NCBI GenBank assembly: GCA_036346405.1
Contig: CM070562.1
Coordinates: 105,600,999 to 105,664,998 of the forward strand
From: Phyllostachys edulis
Lineage: Eukaryota; Streptophyta; Magnoliopsida; Poales; Poaceae
DNA length: 64,000 nt
Direction of reading: 5' to 3'
Shown here: in pieces, positions 1 to 11,372 of the stretch
Layout: every line of letters starts with the position of its first letter
Position numbering within the stretch: position 1 is the stretch's first letter
Notes under the pieces: generated by a model
Told to the model about the DNA's origin: nothing
Seen by the model: only the letters and a program-made list of their open reading frames with translations
The model's database searches: none
Translations under genes and position numbers: made by a program

Positions 1-1450
1 AGCTTTGTACTACCGATTCGCTGTGGCAACCCAAACCTCGATGTCATCCTACAAGCTCTCCCTACTCAACGATCAGAGTTCCCCCACAAAGTATTTGGGA
101 TTGCCGCTGTCCCTGCGACAACTTCAGCGAGTCCACTTCCAATCCCTCATCGACAAGATTGGTAGTCGGTTGGCCGGCTGGAAAGCACCACTCATGTTGA
201 AAGGAGGTTGTCTCAGCCTCCTCAAATTGGTACTCTCCGCAATGCCGACCTATCTAATTTCCGTTGTCCAAGTACCTAAGGCGGTGCTGAAGCAAATCGA
301 CAAACTGCGCCGCAGCTGGTTGTGGCAAGGGATAAACACCACAAACAGTGGTCAATGCGCTCTAAATTGGGACTGTGTGTGTCGACCGACCAATCAGGGA
401 GGACTTGGGGGGGTACTAAACCTGCAAAAATTCAGTACGACGCTTCGTATGCGGTGGCTTTGGCATGAAAAGGCCTCACAGCACAAGGTGTGGGTGGGAT
501 CCTGCACCCCCTATGACAGGGAACTCTTCTCTATGGCGACTACCATTTCAGTTAGGGATGACAAGTCCACCTCATTCTGGAGGGGAAGATGGCTACAAAA
601 CTCTGTGCCATGCCACATTGTACCTAATCTTTTTAGGATTGCTAGAAGGAGTAATAGAGTAGTAGAAGAGGCCTTGACGAATGACAAATGGATAATAGAC
701 ATCCGAGACAGCATCACCTTCAACATGCTGCCTGGATTTATCAAATTATGGACTTTGCTCTCGTCGATACAGCTACAACAGGAGGCACATGATGTCATTA
801 CATGGAGGTTCATGGACAATGGGATCTACACCTCTAAATCGACATACCTACTGCAATGCCAGGGGGCGGCACAAGTCCCTTACCATGGTATCATTTGGTA
901 GACCTGGTCTCCCTCCAAATGCAAGTTTTTCGCTTGGCTGGTCGCCCAGAACAGGATCCTCACGGTGGACAGGTTCATGCTTTGGGGATGGCCAAATAAC
1001 TACTTCTGTCCACTTTGCTACCGCAACCTCGAGACCTTAGACCATCTCCTGCTGCACTGCACGTCTTGGGTTGGATCGCCACTCCTATCTCCTGCCCCAG
1101 CACAAAAAGTGATAATATGGTGGACTGATGAGGTAAATTCGGCGACGCCCCTAGGAAACCGTTTGCAAACCGGAACGGCTTCAATTGCATCGTTCATGCT
1201 GCACTTTGGGAGCTATGGAAGGAGAGAAATAATAGAATTTTCAAACAACTTCACAGGCCTCCTAGTGTGCCGGTGCATGTGATTAAAGACTCCCTCAATC
1301 TCTGGACATTGGCCGGCGCAAAACACCTTAGGACTGTAATACCCCACGTGTAATGTAATGCAACTCTATGTACAGTATACTATGTGTTCCTTTTTCCAAA
1401 CTTAATGACACGACTTTGGCAGTTCTCCTGTCATTCGATCAAAAAAAAAA
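1..1450 (+). mobile_element. LINE (non-LTR retrotransposon), 3' end of ORF2, degenerate
   Basis: The frame starting at base 5 encodes the C-terminal part of a plant L1-type reverse transcriptase protein. The recognisable stretches are KYLGLPL, GWKAPLMLKGG and the tryptophan-rich WLWQGINTTN and LRMRWLWHEK segments. A TAG at 899-901 interrupts the frame. The same frame then continues with the zf-RVT region, recognisable from CKFFAWL, LWGWP, the CPLC pair near 1010-1020 and HLLLHC near 1040-1055. Coding sense fades after about 1280, and the element ends in an A-run at 1441-1450, as expected for target-primed insertion. The catalytic palm domain lies outside the window to the left, so this copy is cut by the window edge and is inactive. 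The family assignment is established knowledge of plant LINEs; the exact 3' end is inferred from the A-run. Confidence 0.88.
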
Positions 1451-3596
1451 CTTGGGAAACGGTCGTCTCAAAAGAAAGAGGAAAATTGGAAACGGCGGAC
1501 TGAAGACACGAACGTCTTGTCTGAAACCGAATTGAAGCACATATTTACACCGACAATTCATCCAAATCTCGCGCCACTCTATGGCCATGGCGAAAGGCAA
1601 ATGCGACTCACGCGGGCCAGTCAGGAGTCAGGACAGGACGACTCAGGAGCCACCGTTACGCGCCGAAGGGGACATTTCGCACTCGGCACGACCACCATGC
1701 CGAGCCGATGCCCGTGCCAATCTCATGGCTCCCAAAATGCGCCTCAGAATTAGGGGTGGATATCGAGCCAAATGCTCGTTTTACCGAGTTTTTCTCGAAA
1801 TTGATATAGTTTAATTTAATATTATTTTATTTATAGTTTGAAACTATTTTTAGAACCAAGCTAAGTCAGAGCGAAATCCAATTTCATTCGAAATCGACTC
1901 ATTTCAATATTTAATCAATTAACAAGTATAATTGAAGTTATTTTGAATCGAACCAATGAACCCCGCTAACAAACTTTTTTTCCACCCCTACTCGGGAACC
2001 GCACCCCGGCCGAGACATGCAGCCCACTCCTCCCCGCGCCGGACGCATCTTCCCCCTGCCGCCGAAGCACCCCGGCGTGGCCAGAAAACCGTGGGTTTCA
2101 TCTGTTTTGCCCAGGATTTGAGCTGGGATGCGCCGTTTAAAATGTGCAGCGGTAGCGGGAGCGTGCAAGCAAAGACTAGCTAGAAACCGGCCTTTGATCG
2201 TCTGATGTTAAACGTAGCGCGAGTGCCGCATTGACTCGCTGGTGGTGGTGGTCCAGTCCAGACGTTTTTCTCCTTGATTTACCAGATATACGAGTTGTTT
2301 CAGGTCATGAGCTTTACTGAAGTCGGCGGCGGCTGCTGCTGGCCCAGCGGGAAGGGACGATTCGAAGCCTTTTCGCCGTCTCGGAATTTCATACGGTTCC
2401 GTGCTGCCCCTGTCGTACGCACACACTGCACGGTGATTGATATCGACAAAGTGCCGTTGTTTCCTGCACGTCCGTTGTATTGTTAGCAAACACGACACAT
2501 TCTACTAGTTAATATGATATTGTTTGACTTTGCAAATTGACATAGGAAAAGCATTGCCATTGACTCAAATGTTGTGTTGTATATGTACAAGGATAACCTA
2601 GACTAGCCATGTCAGCATTCTAGAAGATCAATCCACCGAAGGGGATTAGGCTAGAATTTAATTTGATTATAACTAAATCACGACCAAATCCTCCTGGTCC
2701 AAAAAAGCAAAGTTCATAATTATGTCGATGCATCAAAAAATGCTACTGGAGTACGTAATTCTAAAGTTCTAATATCCAGGGTTCAGGTCAGTAAATCTCC
2801 AATCTGCCCCTTGAAAAAGTAAATCTCCAATCTATTAGCATTAGCAAGCATATTCTCACCCCGAATCACATACATTGAGCAAGTCTTTCCAAGCAAGTTT
2901 TGTCTTGCTTTCTTCGTTTATTGGCCAGACAAGTTGACGGAAGCATATATGTACTCACCCTTCAAATGGATGATTGAACCAGTGAGCTTTCCCGTATAGG
3001 GACTAGGTAGGGAGAGGAAAGAAAGAGTATACGATTCTCATTCCCAGTTTGCAAACCCGTCCACAGGCCCATAGTTGTGCTACCAACCTTGGGCAGATTC
3101 CATAACATGAACGTATGAATACGTAAATTATAGCAACTACGCAAATGAAATTTCTATTTGTTTGAGAGTGGCCTAACCTCCGTGAGAACCGAGAACTCAT
3201 GCGCTACGTACGATGAAAGCTACCCTTGGAAACATTATTGACTCTTAGGCAATGAATGGCATTGGGCCAGATATATCACAGCCGGATTTTGACTAGACTT
3301 GGACGAAATTGTTCTTCGTCTTTCCAGATAGGTAGAGAGCCTTCCGGAGATAAGTACCATTATAGCTAGCTGCCCATCTGGCAGTGACCCATCGGCCATG
3401 AAAAGGAAAGAAAGCAGTTTGTTCAAGGAATAAAACCAGCCAACCCAGTCTACGAGTTCGCAATCAACAGGGCATATTTTGTTGGAGACCAACAGCCTTA
3501 AACTGAGTACTTGGCCTTCTTTCCTCCCCAGCAGCTTCACCACCTTCGCCTACCTATCCCTTGAAACTCACCGGGAAGAGGCTTCGACAGAGAGAC
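1451..3596. other. Intergenic DNA upstream of the stress-protein gene
   Basis: No supported gene is seen here. Several short open frames on both strands around 1517-2500 overlap each other, lack recognisable domains and are partly GC-rich simple sequence. The stretch immediately before 3597 is presumably the promoter and 5' UTR of the universal stress protein gene, but no clear TATA box could be assigned. Confidence 0.5.
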
Positions 3597-5336
3597 ATGG
3601 CGGCCGAGAAGCGCACCATTGGCCTCGGCATGGACTACTCGCCGTCAAGCAAGGCCGCGGTGAAGTGGGCGGTGGATAACCTGGTGAAGGCCGGCGATCG
3701 GATCATCCTGATCCATGTCCTTCCCAAAGGGGCAGATGCCAGCCATAAGGAGCTCTGGAAGAGCACCGGCTCACGTATGTAAAAACATCGATTTTTTTCA
3801 GTTCTGTTCTCTGGTTCAGTCTCTTCTGAGTTCTGGCTCACAAAGATTGCAACTAATACCATTGTTTCTTCTTCCCTACAATGAAGCTTTGATCCCTCTT
3901 CTGGAGTTCATGGAGATGAACGTGCAGGCGAGGTACGGGTTCAACCCCGATAAGGAGGTACTGGAGATCCTGCAAGCTGAATCCAAGTCCAAGCAGGTAA
4001 TGGTTCTACAAAAACCGACTGAATTTTTCACAGAATTATCTGTGATGCGATCATGCGAATGTGGTTAGGGTGCAGTTCTTCACCCAGGCTCCTAATTTAG
4101 CAAATATTCAGGGTTCCGCAGGGCGTCTAGGCTGGAAGAGGATAACTGTATTCTAGTGCAAAATAGAATGCATAGTACTCAACTGCTATTATCCTTGTAG
4201 ATAATCAAAGAAAAGCAGCACAGCAGCAATGAGAAAATGATTGTCCCAAATCTTCACTCGAACACAATGTATTTTTGACATTTAAAAGCCTCAGAACTGA
4301 ATCATATAACAGGAATTCTACATGAATTTTCATCTGAGTTAAAATTAAATAGATGCTAAATGAGGAGCACAAAGAGTTGTCAAGTTTGCAAAGCATCTGC
4401 TTTGTCAGATTAATCACCAACATTGAAAGATATGGATTTAATTGATATTTGCATATGTGCAATCCAAACTGATGAAAATGTTCAATAGTAGTAAATAAAC
4501 CATGTATGTCTTATTTTTCAGTAAAGCTGCTAGCCTAAACCTCACTTCCGAGGAATAATATATTTTCCAAACATTACTTTCTCCTATAACCTTTGTGCAA
4601 GTCTGCGTAGGCTAGCAGGAAATCCTTAAATAAAAAGGCAATAAATTAGTACTAAGGAATCCTTAAAATCTACATCTCATCTAAGGAAAACCTGATTGTA
4701 TAGGGAAAAAGCATGGGACGAATACTTCCTGACTATAAAACAACCAGTGGAATCAGATACAAAAATTATCCGCATGTGATGTAACCAATTTTGCTTTCAC
4801 TTTCCTTCACATTTTCCTGAGGTTACATCCATGGGGACCATGACATTGTCCATGGTCCCTTTTTTATTTTTAGAAGGGCAAGGTCAAACAACCAGCACAA
4901 CTAAACAAAAAATGTCCCAGCTTAAGTACTTTTGAAGGTTGCCTGCCTTGTATGGCTCCAACTTTCTAGAAAAAACAATGTTGGACCAAAATGTGCTGTC
5001 AATTAAAACATTGATTCCATGTTGGCTGGATCAGGTGGAAGTACTGGCAAAAATATACTGGGGTGATGCAAGGGAGAAACTCTGTGAGGCAGTAGATGAT
5101 CTCCAGGTGGACTCCTTTGTGCTTGGCTGCAGGGGCTTAGGGCCTTTAAAAAGGTTAACATCTAAACCTCTCCTCGGTAAAACTATTGAGTGGCGGCTAG
5201 TCCTTGGCTAATCATATTTTTACTTCTCCTGGGACCTCAATGCAGGACCCTCCTCGGAAGCGTCAGCAACTATGTAGTAAACAATGCAACCTGCCCAGTT
5301 ACGGTGGTGCGTGGACCATCTGGATCAAGTGCCTGA
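3597..5336 (+). CDS. Universal stress protein (UspA-type ATP-binding domain), 4 exons, 165 aa
   Basis: Small soluble nucleotide-binding protein of the plant USP family. Exons are 3597-3774, 3887-3996, 5035-5153 and 5246-5336. All donors are GT and acceptors AG, the phases join without a break, and the product of 165 residues matches the usual length. The N-terminus gives the first beta strand (RTIGLGMDYSPSSKAAVKWA) and is followed by a second strand ending in IHVLPKG. Exon 3 ends and exon 4 begins inside the ATP-binding signature G-2x-G-9x-G-S, read as GCRGLGPLKRTLLGS, followed by the final strand (CPVTVVRG). The motif suggests the ATP-binding UspA subtype rather than the non-binding one. It sits between intergenic DNA and the decayed D-cysteine desulfhydrase gene, which points the other way. 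Its exact stress role cannot be inferred from sequence. The start at 3597 is supported by the conserved MAAEKRTIG N-terminus. Confidence 0.9.
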
Positions 5337-5940
5337 TGCTTTTGCTTAAAGATGGGACTTTTGGAATGCTGGGATCATCTGTGTGTTGATGTTAATGTTG
5401 TTGCAGTATCTGAGTTGATGTTATTTTACAGGATAGTGATCTTCGGCTCCGGCACTATAATGGAAATTGTTGTCAAGTTGATATTTCCGTGTGTTTTCTT
5501 CTGATGCCTCCTACTACTACATCTGTGCTGTTTGTTACCTACTATTAACAAAAGATTGCCTACAAGCTTATTCAATGGTGCATGTGCGTGACTGGGCAGC
5601 TCCACTAAAGCTGAATGATTACTCCAGAAGTTTCTCAAGAGCATCCAAAAGCGGAAAGCTTTTTTTATGCACTAAATTCTTTTGGTTGCTTGTCAATGAA
5701 ACCCAGAAGACAAGGGAACCTTATTAGTTGGCGGTTGCTGTATCAACTATCAAATGAATTGTCAATAAACAGCTATTGATAGCAGAAAAATGTGCTTTCT
5801 TCTTAAACTGTATCAATACCATACTCAATGCTAACCATCTGTTCTGCATTTTTTTGTGCAAACGTGAGCAAATGCTCCTAAAACAAATGAATTGTCTGGA
5901 ACTCCAAACCATAATGGAAGCAATTGTTGGGGCATATTGA
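5337..5940. other. Space between convergent stress-protein gene and desulfhydrase pseudogene
   Basis: The 3' ends of the stress-protein gene (+) and the D-cysteine desulfhydrase pseudogene (-) face each other here. Presumably it holds both 3' UTRs; no other feature is evident. Confidence 0.5.
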
Positions 5941-7974
5941 TCAGAACATCTTACCAGTGCCATCTTTGCGTGGGACAGTGTCTTCAAGCTCCATTCTTCG
6001 CCAGCTCCCAGCCAAAGATGCCAACTGATCAACTATATCATACAACCCAAGAAGGCCACCTGTGTGAACAAAGAGGATTTTTTACCCTTTCCACTTGGCT
6101 GGATTGTCAACCATGTCTTTCAGCATTCCATATGCTGCCTTCCCACTGCAGAAAGATGAAACATACATGCCCTCATTAAATCTCTTCATGGATTTGTTGG
6201 ATAAGGATCTTCAGAATTAGCTTAACTTGAAAGAGAAACATTTTATACTTATTTTTACAACCAGAAAAGACTAGCATACAGGATATCAAATTTGATGTCA
6301 CATGCAAAAGGAAAGTAGTCTTGCACCTGTAGACTGGATCAAGCACAATGCCTGTTGCTGCAGCAATATCTTTAAAAAACTTAAGCTCCTCGGCTGTGTT
6401 CATGGCATAACCTAAGCCCTTAGCCTGTCAAGCGGAAGTTGCAGTTGAGCAGCCAAATATTCACAAATTCCACCAACATACATGAATACAATGACTTCAT
6501 TAATAAGAGTTCCATCACAGATGTGGAACTGTGAAATGGACAAACAAATTGCACAACAATCGTGTGATATGCAGTATGCACATAAACATGGTTGTAATTA
6601 CAGGATGTGGTGCATCAAGGCGTTGCAGACTATTAAATAATGAAAGTTGTAGAATATACTCACATTTTCAATGCTGACTAAGTGACTATATCACGTGAAT
6701 CCAAACCAGATTCAAGTCCATCAATCAGGCCCTGCACATAGTCATAGAAGTATCCAGGGTCATCACAAACAGAGAATGCATGGACCTATCCTACAAATGG
6801 ATGATTAGTCTGAAAATTTTATCAGGACAAGAAACCTGCCAAAGAAAGTCCATACTTTTGCCTTTAAGCTACGCAATCTTGATCCTAAAGCAAGACCAGC
6901 AATGGTTCCGCCACTGCATAGTTAAATATCATCAAGCCATAAGGTGACAATGTTGTAACAGGATCTAAGCATGACATAATGGCAAGTGCATACACAGAAT
7001 TACTCATAAAAAGTAAGGAATGGCGGGTGTTGATGATATACCTGCCGCATGCAACAGCAATATCATCAAACTGAACATCACCAGATAGCTGAATTTGCTG
7101 CTCAATCTCCCTTATTGCTTCAATATATCCCCTATGGCAGCAACACATATTATATGTTATAAAGATCAGGTTGAACTTTTAAATTGAATGTCATTTGAAT
7201 ATATTTCTAAGACTGTTAAGCACTCCTTTTCACTTGACACGATGTGGATAAAGTGTGCTGCATTTTTTCCTTCAGCCTCTGTTTGCATGTTGATCATCAT
7301 AAGTCCCTATTCTACGCCTATGATGCACGGACACGGATACGTCGACACGACACTGACACGGGAATTCGTCATTTTCCCAAAAATACCGATACGGCGACAC
7401 GGCTATATATATTTAAATAATAAAAATAAATTACACATATGTATCATTTTTTATGTTACTTCATGCTTATCGAACTGAAATTTTGTAAAGTGTAAAATAA
7501 ACTTGGAATATGTACCTCTCAAAGATGACCCTTGCCTCTTCATTCTTCTTGCAGTCAATTCATGAATCACGATATGTTCAATTGTTCATATGAATACCAT
7601 TTTCAGAAATCATAATTCCATAAACCTCAGAAAAGAAGTAACATGATCAGTAAGAGTTGCAAGACTATAAAGATAACATATATACTTGATTTTTGAACAA
7701 TCAAAGGCTCAAAGCAATAGAGCAACTACAATTGATAATTGATAAGCGATAAAAATTAACAAGCAGCCAAGCTCAAACATAGAAACTTAAATGCATAGTT
7801 CAACCAAAAGCAGGGTACCACTAGGCAACAGCCTAACATAGAAGTGGTTTAACTTAAGTTACATAACAAAATCAAATTCCAGTGGCAAGGCTAAATAAAA
7901 GACAGCAATTAGTAACATACTAACATATTAACATAATAACATGAGAACAAGCATCAATGCATTATTTATGTATT

Positions 7975-8033
7975 GATGCTATGCTTGTGATGCATAAACA
8001 TAAACATGATTTATGCATCACAAGCATAGCATC
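7975..8033. repeat. 24-bp perfect inverted repeat (hairpin)
   Basis: Left arm 7975-7998 and right arm 8010-8033 are exact reverse complements (GATGCTATGC... and ...GCATAGCATC) separated by 11 bases. The right arm is also the start of the first 90-bp tandem repeat unit, so the left arm may be an inverted fragment of that unit. Confidence 0.85.
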
Positions 8034-8184
8034 AGTACATACTAAGTCTCACTGTCTTAGTGTATCACAATTCACAAGCAAAGCATCACTACATCATGAT
8101 TTATGCATCACAAGCATAGCATCAGTACATACTAAGTCTCACTGTCTTAGTATATCACAATTCACAAGCAAAGCATCACTGCAT
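8005..8184 (+). repeat. Two tandem copies of a 90-bp unit
   Basis: Units begin at 8005 and 8095 with CATGATTTATGCATCACAAG and differ by very few bases. They lie inside the hAT-like element and also create the short in-frame peptide repeat seen in the + strand. No coding function is implied. Confidence 0.88.
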
Positions 8185-9417
8185 CAGTACACATGCAGCC
8201 TCCAATCCTCCATTCTAGACTAACATACATACTAATTAGTAATTAGACTCTCAATCACTCAGTGTATCTGTTTCACAACTTCACATTTTCACAAGCAAAG
8301 CCATTAAGCCAAAGCATCAGTAGTGAATCGGTAGTTCAGTACACAACTTCACCTGGAGGAGCCGGCGGCGCGAGGCGAGAGAGTCCCGGAGCCGGCGGCA
8401 CGAGGAAGGACCTGGAGCCAGCGGCGCAACCACGCGAGGGAGGAGGAGGACCGGAGCTGGCGGCACGAGGAAGGACCTGGAGCTGGATCCGACGGCAGCG
8501 AGGGAGGAGGAGCTGCCGAGCTGGAGGTCGAGCAAGGGAGGAGGAGCTGCCAAGGTGGAGGTCGCGCGAGGGAGGACCGGAGTTGGATCCGGCGGCGCGA
8601 CCCTCCCGAGCTCGATTCAGCAAGACGACGAGCCAAGCATGGAGAGGCCGACGAGCTGGCTTCAGCGTCAGGGAAGCAGCCGCCAGCAGCCTTCTTGCAG
8701 GGAGGCAAAGGCTTCGGGGAGGTGCGGGAGGCAAGAAGACCTAGCACGTTGGGCTGTTCGCTGTGTCCTGGGCCGGGCTGTGTCGTCAACCGTGTCGGAC
8801 ACGCGGCCACGACGTGTCCGACACGTATCGGGAATTTAAAAGACCAAAATTTATTGTAAAAATCGTCGATACTCCGTCGACACGTGTCCGAGCTATGTCC
8901 GACACGTCGTTTGACATGGATACGGCAGTTTTCCTAAATGTCCGTGCTTCAGAGTTCTACGCTCCACGGGTTAGCCACCACATGAGATACTACACAGACC
9001 TTCTTGTTGCCCTTGCATGAGACCCACTAGGTTCAATGCCTAGATAATTCCCAAAGTTCCATAGTATAAAGGCCAACAGATCTTTCTAACAAAATGAGGT
9101 CGTAATAGTGTTTATTTCAAACATAACAATAAACACTACTTTTCTGATGAAGTGACAACAGCCGCCAATCCATGAATACTATCCCCCGAGGAAACTTCAA
9201 AGTATGCTATAAACACCAAAACAAGAAGATGCAATTGTGGTTTCCGAGTTAGCATTGAATATAGGATAATACTAAGTTCCCAGTGAGTTTGATCGACCAA
9301 CAGGAATCACATATGGCTTCCGCCCTTCTTCCAAAAGCTTCTTCTTCAGCAAATCAACTAAAGCCTGTTCCAAATAAATCCATGCTGTGGTTAGGAATTT
9401 CTTAAGCAACACTGAAT

Positions 9418-9634
9418 TAGCTACCAGATTCGCTATAAAAACCCCGCGAATCGCGAACCGGATTCGTCGAACCCGAACCGGTTTTAGGTATAGGGTTCGT
9501 GTTCACAGTGAAAATTAGAAGAAAAAGTGACGAACCACGAACCCGAATCTCGTACCGCGATTCGAACGAACTGCGTTACTGGTTCGAGTTTGACAAATCA
9601 TGTTCGCGGGGTTTGATAGCGAATCCGGTAACTA
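9418..9634. repeat. MITE-like inverted-repeat element in a desulfhydrase intron
   Basis: The segment starts with TAGCTACCAGATTCGCTATA and ends with the near-complement (TAGTTACCGGATTCGCTATC when read on the minus strand). The match extends through an AAACCCCGCGAA-like core, giving arms of roughly 33 bp (9418-9450 and 9602-9634) with scattered mismatches. The interior is rich in GAACC/GGTTC motifs. No clear target duplication beyond a possible TA was seen, so the superfamily is undetermined. Confidence 0.6.
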
Positions 9635-10560
9635 TGACCCGAACAAACAATGAAAAAAAAATCAAAACACTAACAGAATAAAACGGGGAGAAGAGCATAC
9701 CACACTGCCAATTTTTCCACACACTTCTTTCGACACAAGATCAATGTGTGCTTCCACGGTTCCACCAGTCTCTCGACAAGTAGATTGCCAACCAAACCTG
9801 GGTCGTTATCCACAAGAAGCTGAAAATGCCCCAGTGCCCCCACCAAAACCAAATCAACCCAAATGCATTACCACACAACATTCTATCAATTTCACCTCGA
9901 AAGCACACAAATCACCTTGGAGGTGCGCAGTATCAGATGGCAATCAAGATTAAGATACTTGGCAGCCACTGCTGTCGCACGGCAATGGTTGCTCTGGATA
10001 CCACCGACAGTGATAAGTGATAACGCAGTCCGCGCCCTGCGCGACGGCATCTGCCATCAGACACTCGAGCTTCCGGACCTTGTTACCGCTCAGTTGCATA
10101 CCCGACAGGTCGTCTCGTTACAATCTCCCCAAAATTCCCGTGTCTGAATAAAACGCCACTAACAACGAGGGAATTTGATCATTTGCCCTGAAGTTATATG
10201 ACTTTCAACGATTTCCCATCCTCTCCATCATTTGCCTCGTCCGCACCACCGCCTCAGTCGTCCCTGGGTGGGACGGGGCCACCACATCACCGCCTTGTCC
10301 CCCCTGCTCAGACAAGCCCTGCTCCGTCCCGTTCTCGTGCAGACAAGCACCTGTGGCAGCCTCCGCTTCCGAACCGACAACGCAACAACGCGCTACGCGG
10401 GCAGCACCGCTCCTCCTTAGCCCGGAAGCGCTGCTAACTCATCCGCTTGTGCTCTCTTTCGGCAACCTCTCTCTCGTCATTTCCCTTGTCCCATTCATCA
10501 CGTCGATGTCGTCCGCATGTAGTGCTAATCATGCTACAGTGTGTTTAACTCCTTCGCGAT

Positions 10561-10568
10561 TATAAAAG
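10561..10568 (+). promoter_or_regulatory. TATA-like box upstream of MULE transposase
   Basis: TATAAAAG lies about 800 bp upstream of the first recognisable transposase coding sequence and close to the left end of the MULE. It is followed by a pyrimidine-rich CTCTCACTCTTGG segment suitable for a transcription start. It is an inference that this drives the transposase. Confidence 0.4.
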
Positions 10569-10659
10569 CTGGCACTGTGCTCGCTGTCGCTCTCACTCTT
10601 GGATTCGTTCTCGTTCAAGGAAATAGTATTTGGAGCCGTGATTAGGACCGTATAAGTAC

Positions 10660-11300
10660 CACGAGGTCGACATCAAGGCAATATAAAATTATTTCGTATG
10701 CTTTAATTGTAATAATTTTAGTCGTAGTGAATTAGCGGTAATTTATTAGCCATAGTTAGTTAGTGGTAATTGAGTCGTAGTTTGTAAGTGGTAATTAAGC
10801 CGTCGCAATTAAATACCCGTAGTCAATTAGTCATTAAATTTCGCGTAGTTGAGCAGTGCTGATCCTCCTATAGTGCAAAATAGTTGGTCGAATTTACATG
10901 ACCATATTTAATTTGTAGGTACGTAATGATCGACGATTAGTGGTAACTAATTAATTGTAATTAATTCATTACTTGTGAGTAATTTATTGGTTAGTAATCA
11001 AATTGTTACTTATTAATTAATTAATTATTCGTATCGACTTACTCGTATTTAATTGCTCTCTTGTGTGTTATATATCGTAATTATATGTGTCATGGGTAAT
11101 TGGTGGCAAATTAAATACTCATAATTAGTTAGTAATTTTTTGTTTAGTCCTATTTTATTCGTGGGAATTGAAGAAATAATCACATGTAAACAGTCGTGTA
11201 AAGTTAATTAATTATTTTTAATTGCATACCATGTTTGTTATGTTGCATACTGTAAATCAGGTTGTTGTTGCTTTAGGTAACTTCAAACATGCAAGACTTG
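10660..11300. other. AT-rich spacer of the MULE left arm
   Basis: Very AT-rich sequence made of short degenerate TTAGTNGTAATTAA-like words with no open frame of note. A similar AT-rich, TAATTAACTA-rich spacer lies at 38640-39300 in the other arm, upstream of the PMD gene. It may be a promoter-proximal intron or 5' UTR. Confidence 0.5.
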
Positions 11301-11372
11301 GTAATGTTTTATGGCGATGGTCTCATATGGGTCGAACCCGATGGGTTGGACCTATCGAGATGTTAGTACAAG

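Larger units (their letters stand above)
7318..8954. mobile_element. Non-autonomous hAT-like transposon in a desulfhydrase intron
   Basis: A 1637-bp insertion flanked by a perfect 8-bp direct repeat TTCTACGC at 7310-7317 and 8955-8962, the target duplication size of hAT elements. The termini are imperfect inverted repeats: left CTATGATGCACGGACA, right (complement) CTCTGAAGCACGGACA. Subterminal regions on both sides are rich in the CGGACACG / CGTGTCCG motif, typical of transposase-binding subterminal repeats. The interior holds a 90-bp tandem repeat with a hairpin (7975-8184) and a GC-rich purine-biased segment (8340-8740). That segment has open frames on both strands but no recognised domain. 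No transposase was seen, so it would need a partner in trans. It separates two desulfhydrase exons (7131 and 9280). Confidence 0.82.
5941..10119 (-). pseudogene. DCD: D-cysteine desulfhydrase / ACC deaminase-like gene, decayed, 5' exon missing
   Basis: A PLP-dependent fold-type II enzyme that degrades D-cysteine to pyruvate, H2S and ammonia; the plant proteins are related to ACC deaminase. Reading the minus strand from 10119 downward gives RDDLSGMQLSGNKVRKLE (containing the PLP-lysine region), then VGGIQSNHCRATAVAAKYLN near 10000. Next come DPGLVGNLLVERLV (about 9800), EEGRKPYVIPVGRSNSLGT (9280-9370), GYIEAIREIEQQI (7040-7131), CSGGTIAGLALGSRLRSL (about 6865-6915), DDPGYFYDYVQGLIDGLES (about 6710-6770), KGLGYAMNTAEELKFFKDI (about 6320-6425) and GKAAYGMLKDMVDNPAKW through VPRKDGTGKMF, ending with TGA at 5943-5941. 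Defects: a 7-bp TTATCAC duplication near 10010-10020 shifts the frame after CVIT, a TAA replaces a codon at 6084-6082, there is a further shift in the 9690-9812 exon, and the conserved VGGSNS is changed to VGRSNS. No first exon was found. Two transposons occupy introns. Confidence 0.87.

Noticed and set aside
1517..2498. Cluster of short overlapping open frames on both strands
   Set aside because: No recognisable domain, frames overlap on opposite strands and composition is simple; treated as chance.
2208..3543. Minus-strand frames upstream of the stress-protein gene
   Set aside because: No domain, no splice structure; probably promoter-region chance frames.
8005..8184. Possible small-RNA hairpin gene at the 90-bp repeat
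   Set aside because: The perfect hairpin is real but sits inside a transposon and no promoter or conserved miRNA was recognised; recorded as a repeat only.
8262..8810. 160-aa plus-strand and 153-aa minus-strand open frames
   Set aside because: Both lie in the GC- and purine-rich core of a hAT element, are low complexity, and are open because of composition.
10198..10565. Small proline-rich frames near the MULE left end
   Set aside because: Overlapping frames in GC-rich terminal sequence just upstream of the TATA-like box; no support.
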